From Streptomyces antibioticus (GTDB lineage Bacteria; Actinomycetota; Actinomycetes; Streptomycetales; Streptomycetaceae), in assembly GCF_001514065.1 (NCBI RefSeq), contig NZ_KQ948422.1:124001-188000 (forward strand): DNA of 64,000 bases, read 5' to 3'. Each line of letters begins with the position of its first letter. The first letter of the stretch is position 1. The translations under genes were made by a program, and so were the position numbers. Below, piece by piece: positions 17,301 through 25,696 of this stretch. The notes under the pieces are model-generated. The model ran no database searches. It was given only the letters and a program-made list of their open reading frames with translations, and was not told where the DNA came from.

Positions 17301-17509
17301 AGACCGGCCGCTCCGCCCCCGTCTGGCTCCGGCTGGTCAGGAGCGGCACATCGGTCACCGGTTCCTACTCCAGCGACGGCACCACCTGGACCACCGTCGG
17401 CACCGCCACACTGACCGGACCCAACAGCAACCTGGACGCGGGCACGTTCTTCACGGCCCACAGCCCCACACCCGGCACCGCGAGCTTCAGCCAGTTCTCC
17501 ATCACCTGA
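14342..17509 (+). CDS. Secreted right-handed beta-helix protein with two C-terminal repeat modules
   Basis: The 1055-residue product carries an arginine-rich n-region and hydrophobic core ending AQAA (cleavage about residue 45), then TLYASPSGTGTACSASQPCSL typical of secreted polysaccharide-active beta-helix proteins, a long region with N-rich rungs (ITLNDNVIHD, ITGNYIHDI, VTGNYCHNT), and two tandem C-terminal modules of about 180 residues (each with DIW/DTW, DDxY, DxxDNTNAWxKAG, WDSxxDGY, WVRL/WLRL, GSYSxDG) resembling DUF1349/concanavalin-type carbohydrate-binding domains. Likely a polysaccharide hydrolase or lyase. GTG 14342 has AAGGAG 5 nt upstream; the frame is open to 14231. The GntR gene is divergent. 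A related protein lies at 41416-44526. Confidence 0.85.
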   Translation: MLSLRRTNPSRRPRPRIRAATAATALVGALLSAVASTATAQAATMTTLYASPSGTGTACSASQPCSLTQAKTNVRAVNGAMTGDITVVLADGTYRLTAPLSFTAADSGTGGHTVNWKAALGAHPVITGAQRATGWTVQDSAKNIWKADVGTGFDTRQLYVDGVLAQRARSTVNRSDLTVTTSGYTFTSSALSYLNSLANPGRTEIHGIGSWTDRYAPVSGISNGTITMTQPSWTNNTFGWDTLSNPLRVGPLYIENAYEFLDTAGEWYLDTNTGTLYYKPLPGQSMSTADVEVPKLDSLIDVGGSYASPATHITFSGLQFSGTSWTGPSGSNGYAAQQTGTYLAGTWSTPSDWLTSCNGHGCKLFEATRPHWNQMPAAVQVSAADHITFTGNRFTNLGQLALGIGQDANAHATGVGLGADTITATGNVFTQDAGGGIVVGGLQADAHHPSDSRMTNKNITLNDNVIHDVAIDYRDMTGLLVTYVNGASVSHNEVYNLPYSGLAIGYGWGVNDPGGSPDYANRGLYDYQPVYSTPTTAQNNTITGNYIHDIMQQMADGGCVYTLSASPGSTVTGNYCHNTNNYYGLYHDEGSRNFTDTNNVVRYTGQWLFAHVGSTHNTGALTATDNWADKDNANISSTDGHGDTVSGTVVVTDGNWPSGARTVMNNAGIEPQYRPLTTGSVTTPYSAYSSTPAATGQTGGYFTVTDAGTDIWGAGGQHDDTYGTVYQANSAVNGTSVTARVDSIDNTNAWAKAGVVLRNNLTGSGSSPGYATVVVTPANGVSFQWDSNGDGYLDQLTSTATSIKAPVWVRLTRTATQVSGSYSTDGSTFTQIGAAVTLPSIAATQDAGVIHTAHSTTAGSATFSKLQIVTSPWRAYGSIPAAVSQSQGVTSLTSAGIDTWETTALHDDEYSAAYQPAAAGTSSTVTVHVDSQDNTNAWGKAGLMLRNSIAAAGSSTGYASLAVTPSNGVSLEWDSDSDGYVDKITTKTGRSAPVWLRLVRSGTSVTGSYSSDGTTWTTVGTATLTGPNSNLDAGTFFTAHSPTPGTASFSQFSIT

Positions 17510-17535
17510 CGAAGCGCAGGGCACCAGGGACCGCG

Positions 17536-17573
17536 GCAGGACCGCCAGGCTCAGCGCCGCCTGGCGGTCCTGC
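17536..17573 (+). terminator. Strong terminator hairpin
   Basis: Perfect 15-bp stem (17536-17550 with 17559-17573) around an 8-nt loop, 26 nt after the beta-helix stop codon. Confidence 0.9.
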
Positions 17574-17979
17574 GCCACGCCGGGGATGTGACGCAGACGT
17601 CGCGCTGACCGAGACTGGCATCGTCCTGGGCGGGCAGCGCGGCGACACCGACACTGGTCAGCGGCGGCGCCGACGCAGCTGGGCACGTCGGTGAGGAACC
17701 CCCACCCCGTTGTCCGTGCGTCAGGTCGGTCAAGCCTCCGCCGAGGGCGACCACCTCCCCGGTGAAATCCCCGCAGGTCTCTTAGGGGAAGCTGCGGCTC
17801 AACATGATCCTCATGCCACCGGACCGTTCGTCCCGTGGACACGGACGTGCACCTCGGCGGCGCCCGGCTGCGGCCGCGCGACTGTGCGAATCTCCAGCCC
17901 CTGGGGACCGCCGTACCCGTCGTACTCCACGGCGCGCATCATCGGCCGGCGGCCTGCCCGGAGGTGGTCATGTGGGGTC
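17574..17979. other. Intergenic stretch without a recognisable gene
   Basis: Only short overlapping frames are present and none resembles a family I know. The stretch separates a terminator from the 3' end of the SRPBCC gene, so it carries no expected promoter. Confidence 0.5.
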
Positions 17980-18426
17980 TCACCGATCGGCGAACGCCGT
18001 TTCGATCGTCTTCTTCATGAGCGCCACGGTGGTCCGCATGGTGCTGGTGGCGTAATCGACGATCGACGCGGGTGCGAACTCGGTCGTCCAGACGAGATGG
18101 ACTCCCTCCTCGTCCTCCCGCACGGTCTGGGACCCCAGGTGGTGGGTCAGCGGCCCGCCCTCGGTCGCTTGGTAAGTGACCTTTCGGGCGTCATCGTCGA
18201 CTTCGACGATGCGCTCGGTGATCTTCATGTCATCGGCGAACGTCACCGTCCTACTGTCCGGCCCCTTCTCCACGTGGAGCGCGAATCCCGGGATGAGCCG
18301 GGTGTCCACCGCATAGACATCGCGCACGGCATCCCAGGCGAACTCCGCGCTGGCTTCCACGACTACATCGACCGTCACCGAGCTCACGCCGGTTTCTTCG
18401 TAGCGAACTTCCATGAGCAAGGTCAT
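17980..18426 (-). CDS. SRPBCC (START-like) family protein
   Basis: The 148-residue product has the polyketide cyclase/dehydrase-like helix-grip pattern: a strand, SAEFAWDAVRDVYAVD, then alternating strands (RTVTFADDMKITERIVEVDDDARKVTY) and a long C-terminal helix. Such proteins bind hydrophobic small molecules. AAGGAG lies 7 nt before ATG 18426. It is the last gene of a same-strand run SDR-MDR-SRPBCC (gaps 70 and 90 nt), so its ligand is probably the substrate of those oxidoreductases. Confidence 0.85.
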   Translation of the reverse strand: MTLLMEVRYEETGVSSVTVDVVVEASAEFAWDAVRDVYAVDTRLIPGFALHVEKGPDSRTVTFADDMKITERIVEVDDDARKVTYQATEGGPLTHHLGSQTVREDEEGVHLVWTTEFAPASIVDYATSTMRTTVALMKKTIETAFADR

Positions 18427-18516
18427 GGTGTTTCTCCTTCTCTCTTCTGATCGTCTGCTGCGGTACGGGCCGTCGCCGGCCCGGGCTGGTGCGGCGGCTG
18501 GTGCTCGCCAGGAACG

Positions 18517-19494
18517 TCAGGGCACCAGCACGACCCGGCCGATCCGACCGCGCTGCTCGGCGTGGTGGTGCGCGGCCGCGGCGTCGGCCAGGGGGAAGAC
18601 GCGGTCGATCACAGCTTCCAGTTCGCCGTCCGCGATGCGGCGGATGAGGTCCGCCATGTACGCGTGGACCCGGGGCTCATGAAGCAGGGAGGCGAGCCCT
18701 ACGCCGTGAAGCGTCGTGTTGCTGCGGATCAGGCTCACGACGTCGACCGTGCTCTCTTCGCGGGAAGCCGTGCCCAGCGGGACGATGTGCCCGCCGCGAC
18801 GGGTGGCCTCGATCAGCTGCTGGAGCAGCGAACCGCCCACGCAGTCGACGGCCAGATCGACACCACGCCCGCCGGTCAGGGCCAGGACACGGTCACGGAC
18901 GTTCTCCCCTCGGTAGTCGATTCCCTCGTCGAGGCCGTAACGACGCAGCTCCTCGAACCGCGCCGGGTTCGACGCGCTCCCGATCACACGGGCACCCGCC
19001 TTCATGGCGAGCTGCATCGCCGCCAGCCCGACCCCGCTGGCCGCCCCTTGCACCAGCACGGTGTCGCCGCTCGTGAGACGGCCGCGCTCGAACAGCGCCT
19101 CGTAGGCGGTCGAGAAGGTGACCGGCACCAAGGCCGCCGCCTTCGGATCGAAACCGTCCGGCAGCACCCAGCAGTGCTCCGGGCGTACGACGCGCAGTTC
19201 GGCATGGGAGCCGGCCGGCAGTCCATAAGCCTGCCCGAAAGCGCAGACCTTCTGGCCGACCTCCAAGCCCGTGACCGCGGAGCCCACCGCCACGACCTCA
19301 CCGGCACTGCTGTAACCGATGACGAACCCGTCCGCCGGAGGGGGTATAAGGAGACGGCACATCAGGTCGCCGCCCTCGATGCTGATGGCCTCCGTCCTGA
19401 TCTGAACCTCGTCGGTGCCGGGGACGGGGTCCGGCACATCCTCGTAACTGAGCACTTCGGGGCCGCCGTTGCGGCGGTAGACAGCTGCCTTCAC
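18517..19494 (-). CDS. Zinc-less MDR alcohol dehydrogenase / quinone oxidoreductase
   Basis: NADPH-dependent medium-chain reductase of 325 residues. The GroES-like N-terminal part (MKAAVYRRNGGPEVL...VIGYSSAGEVVAVG) is followed by the Rossmann motif VQGAASGVGLAAMQLA (about 150-165) and YRGENVRDRV, VDLAVDCVGG. The zinc-binding cysteines of classical alcohol dehydrogenases are missing, as in quinone oxidoreductases. Start GTG 19494 with AAAGG upstream. Middle gene of the SDR-MDR-SRPBCC run. Confidence 0.9.
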   Translation of the reverse strand: MKAAVYRRNGGPEVLSYEDVPDPVPGTDEVQIRTEAISIEGGDLMCRLLIPPPADGFVIGYSSAGEVVAVGSAVTGLEVGQKVCAFGQAYGLPAGSHAELRVVRPEHCWVLPDGFDPKAAALVPVTFSTAYEALFERGRLTSGDTVLVQGAASGVGLAAMQLAMKAGARVIGSASNPARFEELRRYGLDEGIDYRGENVRDRVLALTGGRGVDLAVDCVGGSLLQQLIEATRRGGHIVPLGTASREESTVDVVSLIRSNTTLHGVGLASLLHEPRVHAYMADLIRRIADGELEAVIDRVFPLADAAAAHHHAEQRGRIGRVVLVP

Positions 19495-19564
19495 TCTTCA
19501 GCGCCTTTCTTGGGGGGTGGGGCGGCAGGGGGCAACGCCCTGCAGCGAATGCCGTGTCGGTCAA

Positions 19565-20392
19565 CTACGGGTGGCCGTGGGCGCGCTCGGAGACGGCGGC
19601 CCATGCGTCCCAGGTGGACAGGCGCGCGTCGTAGTGGCTGCGGATCTTGGGCAGGGCCGACTTGCCCAGAATCAGCCGGAGCGGCGGCTCGGCGGCGTCG
19701 ACCGCCGCCAGCACGGCCGGCGGCGTGGCGGCGGGGTCGCCGACGGCCGCGGGATCGAAGTCCGCGTACAGGGCCTGGCGGGCCTCGTCGTAGGCGGGGT
19801 TCTCGGGGGACGCCTTGAGGGAGGCGGGGGACGCGAACTCGGTGGCGTAGGGCCCGGGTTCGATGATGGTGACCTTGATGCCGAGGTGGGCGACCTCCTT
19901 CGACAGGGCCTCCATCATCCCTTCCAGCGCCCACTTGGAGGCGTTGTACAGACCGAGGGTCGCCTCACCCATCAGTCCGCCCTGGCTGGACACCGCCAGG
20001 ACGTGGCCGCCTCCCTGCGCGCGCAGGAAGGGAAGCGCCGCCTGCGTCACCCAGAGCGCCCCGAGCAGGTTGGTGTCGAGCAGCTCCCGGACATCGGCTT
20101 CCTGGACCTCCTCGACGGCACCGCGCAGGCCGTGACCGGCGTTGTTGACGATCACGTCGAGCCGCCCGAAGTGGTCGTGGGCGGCGGCCACGGCGTCGAA
20201 CACGGCGCCGCGCCGGGTGACGTCCAGCGGCAGGACCAGCAAGGAGTCGGGGTACGCCGCGGCCATCGACTTGAGCCTGCTCTCGTCGCGCGCGGTCGCA
20301 GCGACCTTGTCGCCCCGCTGCAGCGCGGCCTCCGCCCACAGCCGGCCGAAGCCGCGTGAGCAACCGGTCATGAACCAGACCTTCTCGGTCAT
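19565..20392 (-). CDS. Short-chain dehydrogenase/reductase
   Basis: The 275-residue classical-type SDR has the nucleotide motif TGCSRGFGR (about 8-16), VNNAGHG, SSQGG and the catalytic YNASK. Start ATG 20392 has AGGAG about 7 nt upstream; the frame is open further left on the strand without family similarity. It is the first gene of a run with an MDR oxidoreductase and a START-like protein, implying stepwise reduction or oxidation of a common hydrophobic substrate. Confidence 0.9.
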   Translation of the reverse strand: MTEKVWFMTGCSRGFGRLWAEAALQRGDKVAATARDESRLKSMAAAYPDSLLVLPLDVTRRGAVFDAVAAAHDHFGRLDVIVNNAGHGLRGAVEEVQEADVRELLDTNLLGALWVTQAALPFLRAQGGGHVLAVSSQGGLMGEATLGLYNASKWALEGMMEALSKEVAHLGIKVTIIEPGPYATEFASPASLKASPENPAYDEARQALYADFDPAAVGDPAATPPAVLAAVDAAEPPLRLILGKSALPKIRSHYDARLSTWDAWAAVSERAHGHP

Positions 20393-21146
20393 GTGTGTCT
20401 CCTGTTCTTGTTTCGGGATCCCGTCGGCGCCGACCGCGCCGAAACCTTCCGGACCGGTGGTGGCGCTCATGCCACCGCTCCTTCCGGGAAGGACGAGGGT
20501 GTCGAGAGGGCGTCGCGCCATGGGGTGCGGGCAGCTATGGCCTGTTGCCAGGGACGGATGCGCCTGGGTGGCGTGCTGACGGCCAGGACACCGGTGAGCC
20601 GGTCGCCGGAGGCTTTGCGAGCTGCTTCGGGCAGGGGTACTTACTTCGGGACTTCGTGACGGAGAGCGAAGGAAGAAGGAGGGGCCCGGGCCTGGCGGCG
20701 GACCGGGAGGAGGATCCTGCCGCCGGGCCCGGGCGGCGCGCCGGTCCCGTCCCCACGGATCCGGCGCGGCGGGGCCGTCCCGCTCATGAGCGGCCCCGGT
20801 CTGAGGTGGTGTGCGTAGCAGGAAGGGGACGGGCTGCTAGGGGTAGGAGGCGCCTGCGGGGCCCGGACGGCTGCCTCGACCAGTTCTGTATCTGCGGGAC
20901 GCGAGGTGTCCGGCGTCGCAGGCAGGGCTAGGGGCAGGGGCAAGGGACCAGCGATTCAGCACGCGGCCGGGGACAGGCGGGCTGCGGTGCAGATGAGGGC
21001 CGATGGCGCTGCGGCAGGACGACGGGTGCCGCCGGGGAAACCGGTGAGGGCACGGTACGGCCTGCGGTGAGGACATGAGATCCGGTTCGTCCCGCGCTAT
21101 GGAGATCGCGGCGCAGGGCTGTTGACGAAGCTGGGACCGGTAAGGG
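20393..21146. other. Intergenic stretch of about 750 bases
   Basis: No gene recognised. It must contain the promoter of the SDR run. A hairpin-forming GGGGCCG (20771-20777) with CGGCCCC (20791-20797), enclosing the palindrome CGCTCATGAGCG (20781-20792), may terminate transcription of the second SDR gene from the right. The remaining frames are short and shadow-like. Confidence 0.4.
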
Positions 21147-21977
21147 TCAGGAGGGCAGGCCGGCGGCGCGGGAGATGACGGTGTCGAAGGCGCGGTCGGA
21201 CACGAGGCGGCGCAGGGCGATGAGGGGGCGGGCGCCGAAGCCGGTGGCATAGCGGGTCTTGGGACGACGGGCGGTGACGGCCTTGCCGATCGCGTCGGCG
21301 ATCACCTGGGGCGGGGAGTTGCGCTTGGTGTGGGCTTCGGAGCGCAGCAAGGAGGCCACGGCGTCGGCCTGCTTGGCGTAGGCACCGTCGGCGGAGGACT
21401 TCTCCAGCTGGTCGGCGGCGATGGCGCCCCATTCGGTGGCGATGGCGCCGGGCTCGATGACGACGACGTCGATGCCGAAGGGCTTGGCCTCCAGGCGCAG
21501 GCAGTCGCTGAGGGCTTCGAGAGCGAACTTGGTGCCGTGGTACCAGCCGCCGAGCGGGGCGTAGATCTTGCCGCCCACGGACGTGATATTGACGATCTTG
21601 CCGGAGTGCTGGGCGCGCATGTGAGGCAGGGCCAGCTGGGCCAGACGCATGGCGCCGAAGACGTTGACCTCGAACTGGCGGCGAGCCTCGTCCAGGGCGA
21701 CGTCCTCGATGGCGCCGTAGGAGCCGTAACCGGCGTTGTTGACCAGCACGTCGATGCGGCCGGTCTCGGCGACGATGCGGTCGATGCCGGCGGCCATGGA
21801 GCCGTCGTCGGTGACGTCCATGGCCAGCGGGCGGATGCCACGGTCGGCCAGCTTCTGCAGGCGGTCGGTCCGGCGGGCGGCGCCGTAGACGGTGTAACCC
21901 AGGGACTGGAGCTTGAGGGCGGTGGCCTCGCCGATGCCGGAGGAGGCACCGGTGACGAGAGCGGTCTTGGCGGTCAT
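21147..21977 (-). CDS. Short-chain dehydrogenase/reductase
   Basis: The 276-residue oxidoreductase has TGASSGIG at residues 8-15, VNNAGYGSYG, NITSVGG and the catalytic YHGTK, followed by a C-terminal extension of about 80 residues as in SDRs resembling retinol-type dehydrogenases. ATG 21977 has AGGAAG upstream; an in-frame ATG at 22016 adds 13 residues of no family likeness and would overlap the operators. Divergent from a TetR gene, which probably represses it. Confidence 0.9.
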   Translation of the reverse strand: MTAKTALVTGASSGIGEATALKLQSLGYTVYGAARRTDRLQKLADRGIRPLAMDVTDDGSMAAGIDRIVAETGRIDVLVNNAGYGSYGAIEDVALDEARRQFEVNVFGAMRLAQLALPHMRAQHSGKIVNITSVGGKIYAPLGGWYHGTKFALEALSDCLRLEAKPFGIDVVVIEPGAIATEWGAIAADQLEKSSADGAYAKQADAVASLLRSEAHTKRNSPPQVIADAIGKAVTARRPKTRYATGFGARPLIALRRLVSDRAFDTVISRAAGLPS

Positions 21978-22001
21978 GGGGGGCTTCCTGTCGGAGTAAG
22001 A

Positions 22002-22040
22002 TGAACTTCGGTTCACGATTCATCATGAACCATGATTCAT
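22002..22040. promoter_or_regulatory. Clustered TGAAC inverted repeats (TetR operator candidates)
   Basis: In the SDR/TetR divergent region TGAAC-TTCG-GTTCA (22002-22015) is a perfect inverted repeat, GGTTCA (22010-22015) pairs with TGAACC (22026-22031), and ATGAA (22025-22029) pairs with TTCAT (22036-22040). The dense overlap of half-sites is what an autoregulated TetR-type repressor would use. Confidence 0.65.
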
Positions 22041-22077
22041 GTTAATGCAAGCCGAGACGCCCACCGCAGGAGAGCCC

Positions 22078-22665
22078 ATGGCCCAGACCCGAGCACCGCG
22101 CGCCGACGCGGTCCGCAACCGCAAGAAGATCCTCGACGCCGCCCGCGAACAGATCACCCTGCACGGCCCCGACGCCGGAATGGACGAAATCGCCGCCGCC
22201 GCGGGCGTGGCCGTGGGCACCCTGTACCGACACTTCCCCACCAAGACCGACCTGGTCGCCGCAGTGGTCGCCGAATACACCACGTATGTCGCCGAAGCAG
22301 CCGAGGCCGCCCGTGAACGCCTCGCGACCGGCGCCCGCGCTGTGGACGAGATCACCGACTTCCTGGCCGTCGTCACGGAGGCGATCGCCGTCAACCACGC
22401 CGTCAAGGCCGCCGCCCGGGCCCTCGGCGCCGACCCCGTCGACCGGGATGCCGAAGCCCGCGCAGGCGCTGCACTGGCCGCGCTGATCCAGGCGGGCCAG
22501 GCCGACGGAGACATCCACCAGGACGTCACCGTCGACGACATCTACCTGCTCTTCAGCACGGCCCCCACCGACCAGCCCGCCGCCGCCCGCACCCGCTGGC
22601 TCACCCTGGTCCTCACCGGCCTGACGACCCACACCCGAACCGCAGGCACCGCGACTGCCTCATAA
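22078..22665 (+). CDS. TetR-family transcriptional regulator
   Basis: The 195-residue product has an N-terminal TetR helix-turn-helix (RKKILDAAREQITLHG, MDEIAAAAGVAVGTLYRHF, TKTDLVAAV) and a helical ligand domain. ATG 22078 is chosen because AGGAG precedes it by 6 nt and a Met-Ala-Gln-Thr start is usual; the frame is open to 22039. It is divergent from an SDR gene and faces an esterase gene on the same strand downstream, either of which may be its target. Confidence 0.9.
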   Translation: MAQTRAPRADAVRNRKKILDAAREQITLHGPDAGMDEIAAAAGVAVGTLYRHFPTKTDLVAAVVAEYTTYVAEAAEAARERLATGARAVDEITDFLAVVTEAIAVNHAVKAAARALGADPVDRDAEARAGAALAALIQAGQADGDIHQDVTVDDIYLLFSTAPTDQPAAARTRWLTLVLTGLTTHTRTAGTATAS

Positions 22666-22938
22666 CCGCTGCCTTCCAGCAGGGGCTCCAAGGTGTCGGC
22701 GTCGTGGCGGCATGGGCATCAAGGCTGACGGCCTGATGGCGGGCGGGTCGTCGCGAGAGCGTTTTGGGATGTGTCGGGCGCGGTCGAGTTGCCGGCCGGG
22801 CACATCGCTCGGTGCCCAGACGGGAGATTTGGTCGATCGACGCGCAGCGGCTCCCCCGACGCAATAATGGAAACGATGTAACCGTTATGATTGTCGGCGG
22901 AGCAGACCGCATCGCGGCGCCAAGAAGGAGAGCCAGAC

Positions 22939-23805
22939 ATGAGCAGTCCCCAGATGCACGTAGTCGCCGCGATCATGCGGTTGACCCTCAAAGGCAAGGC
23001 TGCCCCGGACCCCGTGATCGCGTCGCAGGAGCCACCTCGTCCGCCCGCCAAACTGGTACAGCGGCACGACGTGACATCGCGCCGCATCGACGGCTTCGAA
23101 TGCCACACCGTCAGCCCGCGCGGACGACAGGCGAAGCGAACGGTCCTCTATGTGCACGGCGGCGCCTACATCCGACACCTCTCCCCCCGGCACTGGCAGC
23201 TGATCTCGCAGCTCGCGGACGCCGGTCTACGAGTCGAGGTGCCGCACTACGGGCTGGCACCGAAGCACACCTACCGCGACGCCTATCCCTTCGTCACCGC
23301 CGTCTACCGCGACCTGCTCAGCGACCTCGACGCCGACCAGGTCACCATCATGGGCGACTCCGCCGGCGCGGGCCTGGCTCTGGGCCTGACCCAGAGCCTG
23401 ATCGGCTCGGGTCTGCCCCAGCCGGCCAAAGTCGTACTGATCTCCCCCTGGCTGGATCTGACCCTGACCAACCCCGCAATTCCCGAAATCGAAGCCCGCG
23501 ATCCGTTCCTCACCACCAGCAGCCTGCTCGCCGCCGCACGCAGCTGGGCCGGCGGCGACGACCCCGCCCAACCCCGCCTCAGTCCCGTCAACGGCCCGCT
23601 CGCCCCCCTGGCGCCCATCGACGTCTACATCGGCACTCGCGACCTGTGCTACCCGGACGTCCAGCGCCTGGAAGAACGAGTTGCAGTGGAAGGGGCGCCC
23701 GTGAATGTCATCGTGTGCGACGGTGCGGTCCATACCTACCCGCTCGTCCCCGCCCCCGAGGGGCGTGCCGCGGTCCGCGCCATCGTGCGCTCCGCGGCCT
23801 CCTGA
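22939..23805 (+). CDS. Alpha/beta hydrolase (HSL-type esterase)
   Basis: The 288-residue carboxylesterase has the oxyanion motif HGGAY, the nucleophile elbow GDSAGAG, and acid and histidine in the YIGTRDLCYPD and DGAVHTY regions. It belongs to the hormone-sensitive lipase-like fold-3 group, acting on short-chain esters. AAGGAG (22925-22930) stands 8 nt before ATG 22939. It lies 270 nt downstream of the TetR gene; that gap shows no clear signal. Confidence 0.9.
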   Translation: MSSPQMHVVAAIMRLTLKGKAAPDPVIASQEPPRPPAKLVQRHDVTSRRIDGFECHTVSPRGRQAKRTVLYVHGGAYIRHLSPRHWQLISQLADAGLRVEVPHYGLAPKHTYRDAYPFVTAVYRDLLSDLDADQVTIMGDSAGAGLALGLTQSLIGSGLPQPAKVVLISPWLDLTLTNPAIPEIEARDPFLTTSSLLAAARSWAGGDDPAQPRLSPVNGPLAPLAPIDVYIGTRDLCYPDVQRLEERVAVEGAPVNVIVCDGAVHTYPLVPAPEGRAAVRAIVRSAAS

Positions 23806-24188
23806 GCGGGTTGAGAGGCGACCTTCAGCGGCAGACGTTCGAGCCGAGCGCCTGACTCCTTTGCTGGGTCGGGTCGGGTACGGGCGGCAAGCCTGGCTTC
23901 GACGCCGTCGAGAAGCGAGTGCAGTCCGAAGGACACATACGGGCGAGGGGTGGCTGCGTGGGCGGCGCCGATCGCGAACGTGACGACGCTCTGGTCTCGT
24001 GGGCGCCAGGCTCGGGTCCGGCTTCGTCTGCGTCTGGCTCCTGCTGAGCGGCCGGCGGTGGGAATCGAGCCTCCATCAGATCCGGAGCGCTTCATGTTTG
24101 GTGTCTGTTGTACTTGTTGGCTGAGGGTGCGCTCGGCGGCACGGACCGGTCGCTGCGCTTCGGTCCCGGACGGAGGTGGCGAGGACCA
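23806..24188. other. Intergenic stretch before the PucR gene
   Basis: No gene supported. The PucR frame is open back to 24108 but without family likeness. Frames antisense to it are shadows of the PucR gene. It presumably carries the PucR promoter, which I could not place. Confidence 0.4.
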
Positions 24189-25493
24189 GTGGGCGACGTG
24201 GGCGGATGGATTCGTAACCTCGCGCCGCGCGGCCGGGATGTGTTGTCCCGGTCGGTGCTGCCCTCGGCCCAGGTCGACCGGCTTGTCGACCGGGTCGGCG
24301 CGGGTCCGGTGGCCTGGGCCGTCGAGCTTGCCCAGGGCATGACTGATCACGTGACCACGCAGATTCCGCAGCTTGGCATGGACGGCCTCGTGCAGGAGCT
24401 GCGGAAGGGATGTGAGGCCGTCGCGTTGAGCATCGTGGCTGCTCTGGCCGAGAATACCGAGGTCGTGCCGGAGCCCCCGGTGGAAGCGCTCACGGGCGCT
24501 GTGGAGGCTGTGGGGCGGGGAGTCGGTGTCGAGCACCTCTTGCAAAGCGTCCAGCTCGCTCATGCCTACGCCGTCAGGGAGCTCCTGGCCGAGGCCGAAC
24601 GACATCTGCCTGCCGCCGACCGGTTCGCGGCGGTGGGGCACGTCTCGGAGGTACTGTTCACGATCGTCAACCAGCTGTCCGCCGAGATGACTCGCGAGTT
24701 CTCCCGGGCGCACGCCGCCTGGGTGACCAGTTCGGTCGCCGTGCGCATGGAGCTGGTGCAGGAGGTCCTCGACGGCAAGCCGGTCGCTGCCGATCATGCG
24801 CACCGCGTCCTGGGCTACGACCTCACCCGCCGGCATACCGCCCTGGTGGTGTGGGCCGACGACCTCGAACCGGCCGATCCCGGCCGGTTGGCGGGGTGGG
24901 CCGAGCAGCTGCTGCGGGCGGGCGGAGCGACAGGCACCTTGATCCTGCCTGTCGGCCGGCAACGGGTGTGGGCGTGGGGGGCCAGTGTCCACGGTGTCTC
25001 GGTGGCGCCGCCGACATCGACGGGCACCCTCCGGTCCGGGATTCGGGTGGCGGCCGGGCTGCCCGAGTCCGGCGTCGAGGGGTTCGCGTCCAGTCACGGC
25101 CAGGCCCTCGATGCCGTCCGGGTCGGGATGCTGTCCCGCACCGACCGGTGGCTGTTCGACTACGACGAGCTCGACGTGATCGCCATGCTCAGCACGCATC
25201 TCGATGAGGCGCGCCGGTTCGTGCACCGTGAACTGGGCGGACTCGCCGGATCCGGGGAGCCTGCGACCACCTTGCGCACCACCCTCAAGTGCTACCTGGA
25301 CACGGAACGAAGCCTGAACACGACGGCTGCGCTGCTGCACGTCGCGCGAAACACGGTTGCGTACCGCATCCAGCGAGCCGAGCAGCTGCGGGGCCGGGAG
25401 ATCAAGGTCCGGCGGATGCAACTTCAGGTTGCGCTGGCGCTCGCGGAGGAGTTCGGCGACCTCGTGTTGAGCGAACAGGCCACCCTGCGCTGA
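24189..25493 (+). CDS. PucR/CdaR-type helix-turn-helix regulator
   Basis: The 434-residue product has a long helical N-terminal region, a central GGDEF-like/CdaR domain (GYDLTRRHTALVVWADD, VAAGLPESGVEGFASSHGQA, RWLFDYDELDVIAML) and the C-terminal PucR helix-turn-helix (LRTTLKCYLDTERSLNTTAA, LLHVARNTVAYRIQRAEQL). Actinobacterial members commonly activate aromatic or purine catabolism. GTG 24189 has GAGG upstream. It immediately precedes, on the same strand, the FAA-VOC-monooxygenase-E1 run, with a tandem repeat between, and is its likely activator. Confidence 0.85.
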   Translation: MGDVGGWIRNLAPRGRDVLSRSVLPSAQVDRLVDRVGAGPVAWAVELAQGMTDHVTTQIPQLGMDGLVQELRKGCEAVALSIVAALAENTEVVPEPPVEALTGAVEAVGRGVGVEHLLQSVQLAHAYAVRELLAEAERHLPAADRFAAVGHVSEVLFTIVNQLSAEMTREFSRAHAAWVTSSVAVRMELVQEVLDGKPVAADHAHRVLGYDLTRRHTALVVWADDLEPADPGRLAGWAEQLLRAGGATGTLILPVGRQRVWAWGASVHGVSVAPPTSTGTLRSGIRVAAGLPESGVEGFASSHGQALDAVRVGMLSRTDRWLFDYDELDVIAMLSTHLDEARRFVHRELGGLAGSGEPATTLRTTLKCYLDTERSLNTTAALLHVARNTVAYRIQRAEQLRGREIKVRRMQLQVALALAEEFGDLVLSEQATLR

Positions 25494-25500
25494 CGGCGCT

Positions 25501-25550
25501 GACGGCCCCTTTGAACTTCGGGCCAGACGGCCCTTTTGGACTTCGGTCCA
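25501..25550. repeat. Tandem 25-bp repeat upstream of the FAA operon
   Basis: Units 25501-25525 and 25526-25550 are identical at 22 of 25 positions, each with the core TTTGRACTTCGGKCC, and each is partly self-complementary (GGCC...GGCC). They start 7 nt after the PucR stop and end about 146 nt before the FAA hydrolase start, a good place for PucR binding sites. Confidence 0.75.
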
Positions 25551-25696
25551 TCGGCGGCAGGCCGGTTTGCACCGCGGACCAAGCGCCGCGAAGGCTGTGT
25601 TCGCTGCACTGTCGGCATGCACTTCCGCTACTGGACGCGATCGCTCGCACCGGCGCCAGCCTCGCTGATCCCCCGCCGCCCCGCGAGGGAACGCGC

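Noticed and set aside
25501..25550. CRISPR-like repeats
   Set aside because: Only two adjacent units without spacers and no cas gene; a regulatory tandem repeat is the simpler reading.
23736..25622. 628-codon minus-strand frame across the PucR gene
   Set aside because: No domain, and opposite a complete PucR protein with recognisable CdaR and helix-turn-helix regions.
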